IMG/VR virus record: IMGVR_UViG_3300030118_002232 | Span: 1 to 23,818 of that record | Origin: a virus | DNA length: 23,818 bases | Strand: one strand, 5' to 3' | In this document: in pieces, positions 21,601-23,818 of the stretch | Position numbering within the stretch: position 1 is the first letter of the stretch | Layout of the letters: every line of letters begins with the position of its first letter | Notes under the pieces: model-generated | The model's input: the letters and a program-made list of their open reading frames with translations, nothing else | Told to the model about the DNA's origin: nothing | Database searches by the model: none | Translations under genes and position numbers: made by a program

Positions 21601-22740
21601 TGTTCTTGGTTTTTCTACGTCAATATAGTTTGATCCTACAGTCTTAGTCTCATATCCTTTTACGTATGCTTTACCTGGACCTACTCTTATATTCAATAGA
21701 TCTTTGCTAGGCACATTACCATCATCAGTTTTATTTTCTGGGAAGAATGTACCGAATACACTATGTCTATCGTTCAAACATTCTTTCGACTCTAAATCAA
21801 ACTTAGTGACATAGTAGTCACCACTCTCATCATATGTTCTTCTAGCAAATTCTTTTGCTAACTCACCATATAGTGTTGTCTCAATTATCTTCTTTGTATC
21901 ACCTGTATCTAATCTCTGTAACTCAATAAAATTCTCGTCTTGGAAGTCGTCTAGTTCTTTCTTAATAAGTGATAAACTAATCTTGAGCCTATCAGCACCA
22001 GGAGCAGTGTAATTGGAGAATCCAGCAGCATTATCGTATAAACTATTATCATCAACAGCAGTGACAATCTCCTCTTTAACATTGAATCCAACTCTGTATG
22101 ATGGTAGGTTACTGTACTGATCAAGTATAAGTGTCTCAGGTAAAACTTCTACAAACGCACCTCTGGCAAAGAATACACCTCTAGTGATTGTGAATGCAGA
22201 ACCTATGGATGTGGCATTGGAACTTATAGCAGTAGCAAAGTCAGACCCATTAGATATTGTTGTTACGCCATAATTTATATCTGCCAAAGTAGTGAGTGTC
22301 TCACCATCTAAGAATTGCTCTGACAAATAATCATCAGAACTCTTCTCATACTTGACAAATAGGGTAGTATTATTTGTGACAGAACTAGCAGAAGATAATA
22401 CCTTGACTACCTTTGCTGTGATACCTGAAGTCTTTCCTTTTATACTAACACCCACCAACTTATCATAATAGAGTTCTACAGGAACACCAAAAAATGTAGA
22501 CTCTATTTTGATAGAGGTATACTGAGCATCATACTTGAACACACCAGGAATCACCATAGATCCCTCTTTGAAAATGTGTTTACCAAACTTCTCTACCTGA
22601 TTTTGCAGAATAGATTGTAGAGTGGTTAGTTCTCTTGCTTGTATCGGACTGCCAGGTTTGAAAAGAACTCGATTGAAGTTCTTTGATGAGTCGAAATCAT
22701 CAAAATATGGACTGACGTTTAGGTTGGTGTTCTGTGGCAT
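15670..22740 (-). CDS. Giant virion structural protein (DUF4815-type, baseplate region)
   Basis: At 2356 residues (about 250 kDa) this is the largest gene here. The N-terminus NVSPYFDDFDSSKNFNRVLF, then PGSPIQARELTTLQSILQNQVEKFG, is the hallmark of the DUF4815 family of phage structural proteins. The middle (near residues 1525-1555) has an Asn/Thr/Ile/Val-rich segment (NITNVTNNITNIQ) leading into DPLAQTFQVEENPGIFMTSVDFFF and IPLDVRVVNVVNGYPSRN. That block recurs in baseplate proteins of marine T4-like phages. Later parts hold Gly-rich GG-Y type repeats (ITNGGTNYEDATYPSVEFV and TGTGYNVGDTLTA) and a TRGNDDTFARTYPVGTPV module shared with gp15. It lies directly after gp8 (two-base gap), where T4 has gp9, gp10, gp11 and gp12. 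It probably replaces or fuses several of those baseplate functions. The exact role is unproven. Confidence 0.88.
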   Translation of the reverse strand: MPQNTNLNVSPYFDDFDSSKNFNRVLFKPGSPIQARELTTLQSILQNQVEKFGKHIFKEGSMVIPGVFKYDAQYTSIKIESTFFGVPVELYYDKLVGVSIKGKTSGITAKVVKVLSSASSVTNNTTLFVKYEKSSDDYLSEQFLDGETLTTLADINYGVTTISNGSDFATAISSNATSIGSAFTITRGVFFARGAFVEVLPETLILDQYSNLPSYRVGFNVKEEIVTAVDDNSLYDNAAGFSNYTAPGADRLKISLSLIKKELDDFQDENFIELQRLDTGDTKKIIETTLYGELAKEFARRTYDESGDYYVTKFDLESKECLNDRHSVFGTFFPENKTDDGNVPSKDLLNIRVGPGKAYVKGYETKTVGSNYIDVEKPRTTRLVESSAVPFQAGNRLRLNNVFGSARINLSAATSDFLDLRSARLGSSKSSAAGDSIGRARVYDYKLQNSGYTGDASVFEIFLFDIQTDTQLTINQAHSISLPAVIEGRNSGARGFLRSAVGNSTTIQLNQVSGSFLLDEQILINGELNGRVITAISDFDLSDVKSVRSTAAGRTFAADVLLETKKDLTGRSFSITSGGVVTSGTPGWVSNFKVGDVISYKRGGQTDITFNVVSAVSATNNNITVVAAPNTVSGVCHKALPSATTTVSDLKIVAGQLRNSTSGFLYSELANTNIESLDLTDSLLQIRVENTGQSTNGSGQLDLPSLTGTELVYAPFDEERYTVSYSDGSVEDLTSDQVVITGGGKGVTISGLTASQSSVIVHSTQQKSKVKSKQKTLIREATKVITGSSRTNSGISTGVGDGLTPSAIFGQRVQDREISLDVPDVVSIVAVFESSGTGDAVIPNMTLGSFNGPNGNNTDVIVGEIGVGKSSGASAQVLSRSGTTKVNVLFKNASTFIENEEVTFEESGVRAILSNVESGDPNIRGNFVLDTGQRAEYYDYGRIVRKQGFPEPQGRLTVFFDHYVINSEDSGDILTANSYTKNNYDSVPAFDNIRNTDVIDLRPRVAQYSGTRSPFEFDSRDFSGSGQSPAVLVTDENITFDYNHYLGRIDRLFLNRDSTFTIQQGTPAVKPVEPEGISESFELAKITYKPYVYNAKREVKIDFRANKRYTMKQIGDLDQRIRNIEEVTALSLLENKTESLVITDPTTGLDRFKNGFVVDPFRNFLVADKTVPFLKYDIDEGKLTPRKHFDSIDLLIGSASVVGTNGSPDLSVDPRFATDLGSPNIKMTGDIVTLDYEEVLDRSQPFATRVENINPYMMRSWNGNLVLNPESDIFTERVFEVQDDGIGFSNDIIIEEEAIPNMREQNIAFTATRLKPGTNHYNSFAGEDMLENNIRTIPKLLEVTPIQGAFQVGETVRGLAVSSQNASQGVDLRFRLAAPNHKDGPFNNPTITFTNNPYTANVGLSSAYSETTTVLNVDIQSLNQKSDGNFFGFALVGMRLVGETSGAEAEINQIRLISDDFGALLGSYYIPPERFENGTNTALLSSLRSQDNYPGLNFSRAAADHFSEGTLITNTTLERTEPAPPVIPEPVIFNITNVTNNITNIQNTIVQQVQEVDDDPLAQTFQVEENPGIFMTSVDFFFATKSDTIPLDVRVVNVVNGYPSRNIVKNGQVILNPDQVNVSSDATVPTTFTFPSPIYLPRGEYAFVIVTATSEYNQWICQVGEADISTADNTELGKVIVTKQPSLGSLFKGQTAGTWTPSQLEDMKYTARKAKFTLNSGTVRFYNPQLDTFDTRNNLPENPIETFAKRVTVGLGSAIGDGIIDLGTEIKQDSNSGASGIVAAKLGHLGQTASTLTITNGGTNYEDATYPSVEFVSLTGSGSGAVGVVTVSSNVVTGVTVINDNTGTGYNVGDTLTASLGNKGLGQNLLLTVGVTTGVNSLLLTNSKGTFDTTNPIQYHDASLGYGVTVNNIIPSTVTTNTDQYDGLHFKVSHPNHGNYAANNTVKINGITGDTVPTKTTVAYGVSDTSVVSVASSIGFNFFEGSQVSSSNPGFALLGDEIIQYTSVGTNQLSGTITRGNDDTFARTYPVGTPVQKYELSGVSLRKINTNHSIINASTSIDEKTTLDSYHVKITGSALFTKDKPGGGTRGKASTNIVFDTISPAIAHSIPKGTVINSSMRTTSATSVSGGEASFSDKGYDSISLVNETKFDTVRMVASKVNESAQLSTRPGEKSLTVDLNLSTTNEDVSPVIDAFKSSINVTTNRINKPVDNYALSSKANQLDDPHNQLYQTKVIMLENPATSLKVLFAAFRPPAADVRVLYRLFRADADSLDKVFELMPGYENLDSSGFVISEKNNSGRPDRNVVPSLEDQFLEYEFTKNGLPPFTGFQVKVCFSSTNQAQAPELLDFRAIAVA

Positions 22741-22742
22741 CG

Positions 22743-23818
22743 TTAGAATTCTAAGATGATTTTAATATCTTCTCGTTGGTTTGTCGCTCTAGTAACTTCA
22801 GGTCTTTGGTCAACGTAGATGATATTACCAGAGTATTTTTTGATCTCTGGGTTCGCCAATCCACTGTTATATGTTTGTCCAAAGTAGTATGTTCTTGAGT
22901 TTACTGTAGTTGAAACTCCCGTAAAACCTGTGTCAATTGACAAGGTTTCTGTTCCTCCTGTGGTAGTGACAATGACGTTAGTATTGCCTCCACTTGCAGG
23001 GTTAGCAGTGAATCTATTTAGTTTGTAACCAAAGGTGGGTTTATTACCTGAGGTGTCATTAGTAGCAAGGGATCTGTCTTGCCAATACTGCAATGATTTT
23101 GTGACTGGGTCATATCCTATGATCTGACCTACAGCAGTAGATCCAAGTCCTACTGTTTGTGTGATCTGACCATCCACTGCAACTGACATACTGGTTGTTG
23201 CTGCCCCTGCTAGTCTCAATCCATATACCCCTGATGCAGATGAGGCAGTAAGTAAATTAGTACTACCAAATTGCTGTGGGTTTTCTATAATACCTATTCT
23301 TGCGAATTGGTTACCAGTTGGAAAGTCTGGGTTTGTGACATCACTGTTCTCAATACGAGAATATACAAGCACTTTATTAGCACCTAATTCTCTGTATATG
23401 TCTGCCCCGTGACCGCCTGGTGGTGGCACGATAACAGAGAATGAAGCACCACTTCCTGTAACCACATCATCTAGATCAAGAGTTCCAAAAGAATATCCAC
23501 TACCACCATTCGTCACCTGAACAGCAGAGGGTTTACCGTTGATGAATGTGACAGATGCCAGACCATCAGATCCATCTCCTCTTATAGGAACAGCGTTCTT
23601 TGTACCATTGAACTGATATGTCGCATTCGTGACATCTTCAATCACAATAGTTTCTATCTTACCATCTACAGCAGCGTTTCTTACATCTGCAACTGCTGTA
23701 TTTGTTGCCCAGTTTTGTGGCACTGGTATAAACTCAGCACTGTCAAATTTTATAATATCACTTGGTTTTATAGTATAAAGATACTTCCAAACATAACCAT
23801 CACTCTCTAACCTCGGTT
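22743..23818 (-). CDS. gp8: Baseplate wedge subunit gp8, C-terminal part (runs off right edge)
   Basis: The frame is open from the window edge (first full codon at 23816) to the TAA at 22745-22743, giving 357 visible residues. The GTG at 23723 is an internal Val, not a start. The upstream codons read SDGYVWKYLYTIKPSDIIKF then FIPVPQNW, which is the conserved GYxWKYLYTIKPSD region of gp8 in marine T4-like phages. The end (GNIIYVDQRPEVTRATNQRE then DIKIILEF) is the equally characteristic C-terminus. T4 gp8 is a wedge component of about 334 residues; the marine forms are longer. It carries a Gly-rich QVTNGGSGYSFGTLDL repeat like those in gp14. Its stop is two bases before the ATG of the giant protein, so the two are probably translated together. 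Confidence 0.92.
   Translation of the reverse strand, partial: PRLESDGYVWKYLYTIKPSDIIKFDSAEFIPVPQNWATNTAVADVRNAAVDGKIETIVIEDVTNATYQFNGTKNAVPIRGDGSDGLASVTFINGKPSAVQVTNGGSGYSFGTLDLDDVVTGSGASFSVIVPPPGGHGADIYRELGANKVLVYSRIENSDVTNPDFPTGNQFARIGIIENPQQFGSTNLLTASSASGVYGLRLAGAATTSMSVAVDGQITQTVGLGSTAVGQIIGYDPVTKSLQYWQDRSLATNDTSGNKPTFGYKLNRFTANPASGGNTNVIVTTTGGTETLSIDTGFTGVSTTVNSRTYYFGQTYNSGLANPEIKKYSGNIIYVDQRPEVTRATNQREDIKIILEF

Noticed and set aside
22743-23723. Taking the gp8 fragment as a complete 326-residue gene starting at GTG 23723
   Set aside because: The frame stays open to the window edge and the upstream codons encode conserved gp8 sequence (GYVWKYLYTIKPSD).
1-23818. tRNA genes, CRISPR arrays, insertion sequences, homing endonucleases
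   Set aside because: No cloverleaf, spaced repeats, transposase motif or GIY-YIG/HNH motif was seen in the intergenic gaps or the translated frames.

Overview
The window is a late structural region of a T4-like tailed phage (myovirus). Its AT-leaning base composition, its gene order and its giant DUF4815-type virion protein match T4-like phages of marine bacteria (cyanophages and pelagiphages). I cannot name the host. Read on the minus strand from the right edge, the T4 order is intact: gp8 (baseplate wedge, cut by the right edge), a 2356-residue structural protein where T4 has gp9-gp12, small structural genes and two fibre-like proteins, then gp13, gp14, gp15 (neck and tail completion), gp16 and gp17 (terminase), and gp18 (tail sheath, cut by the left edge). 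The two edge genes run off the window and were recovered by reading the reverse strand directly.

Two accessory cassettes interrupt this backbone. Cassette 1 (957-2646, minus strand) lies between gp17 and gp18. It holds a stand-alone SPASM-type cysteine domain, a short radical SAM core protein and a PAPS-type sulfotransferase. These are chained by ATGA or short overlaps and end on a perfect T4 late promoter octamer that serves gp18. Cassette 2 (about 9898-12830) lies between the two fibre-like genes. It holds a plus-strand block with two paralogous sulfotransferase-like P-loop proteins flanking a small membrane protein. Convergent to this are a ferritin-like di-iron protein, a SAM-dependent methyltransferase and a small coiled-coil protein on the minus strand. 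The divergent gap 9898-9981 packs together a sigma70-like promoter (plus), a T4-late-like promoter (minus) and a perfect 16-bp palindrome.

Several genes too short for ordinary calling are visible. A 56-codon gene lies between gp13 and gp14; its N-terminus resembles the T4 capsid-targeting sequence. A 47-codon gene follows the giant protein, and a doubtful 46-codon frame follows that. Most structural genes are joined by TAATG or ATGA overlaps, which implies strong translational coupling. No stretch longer than 300 bases lacks a gene. I saw no tRNA, rRNA, CRISPR array, insertion sequence or attachment site.

Likely logic: the minus-strand genes are late-expressed and build the baseplate, fibres, neck and packaging motor. 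The plus-strand block looks like an early or middle unit. The enzymes in both cassettes (radical SAM, sulfotransferases, di-iron protein, methyltransferase) suggest covalent modification of a virion or host-surface component, but no substrate can be read from the sequence.
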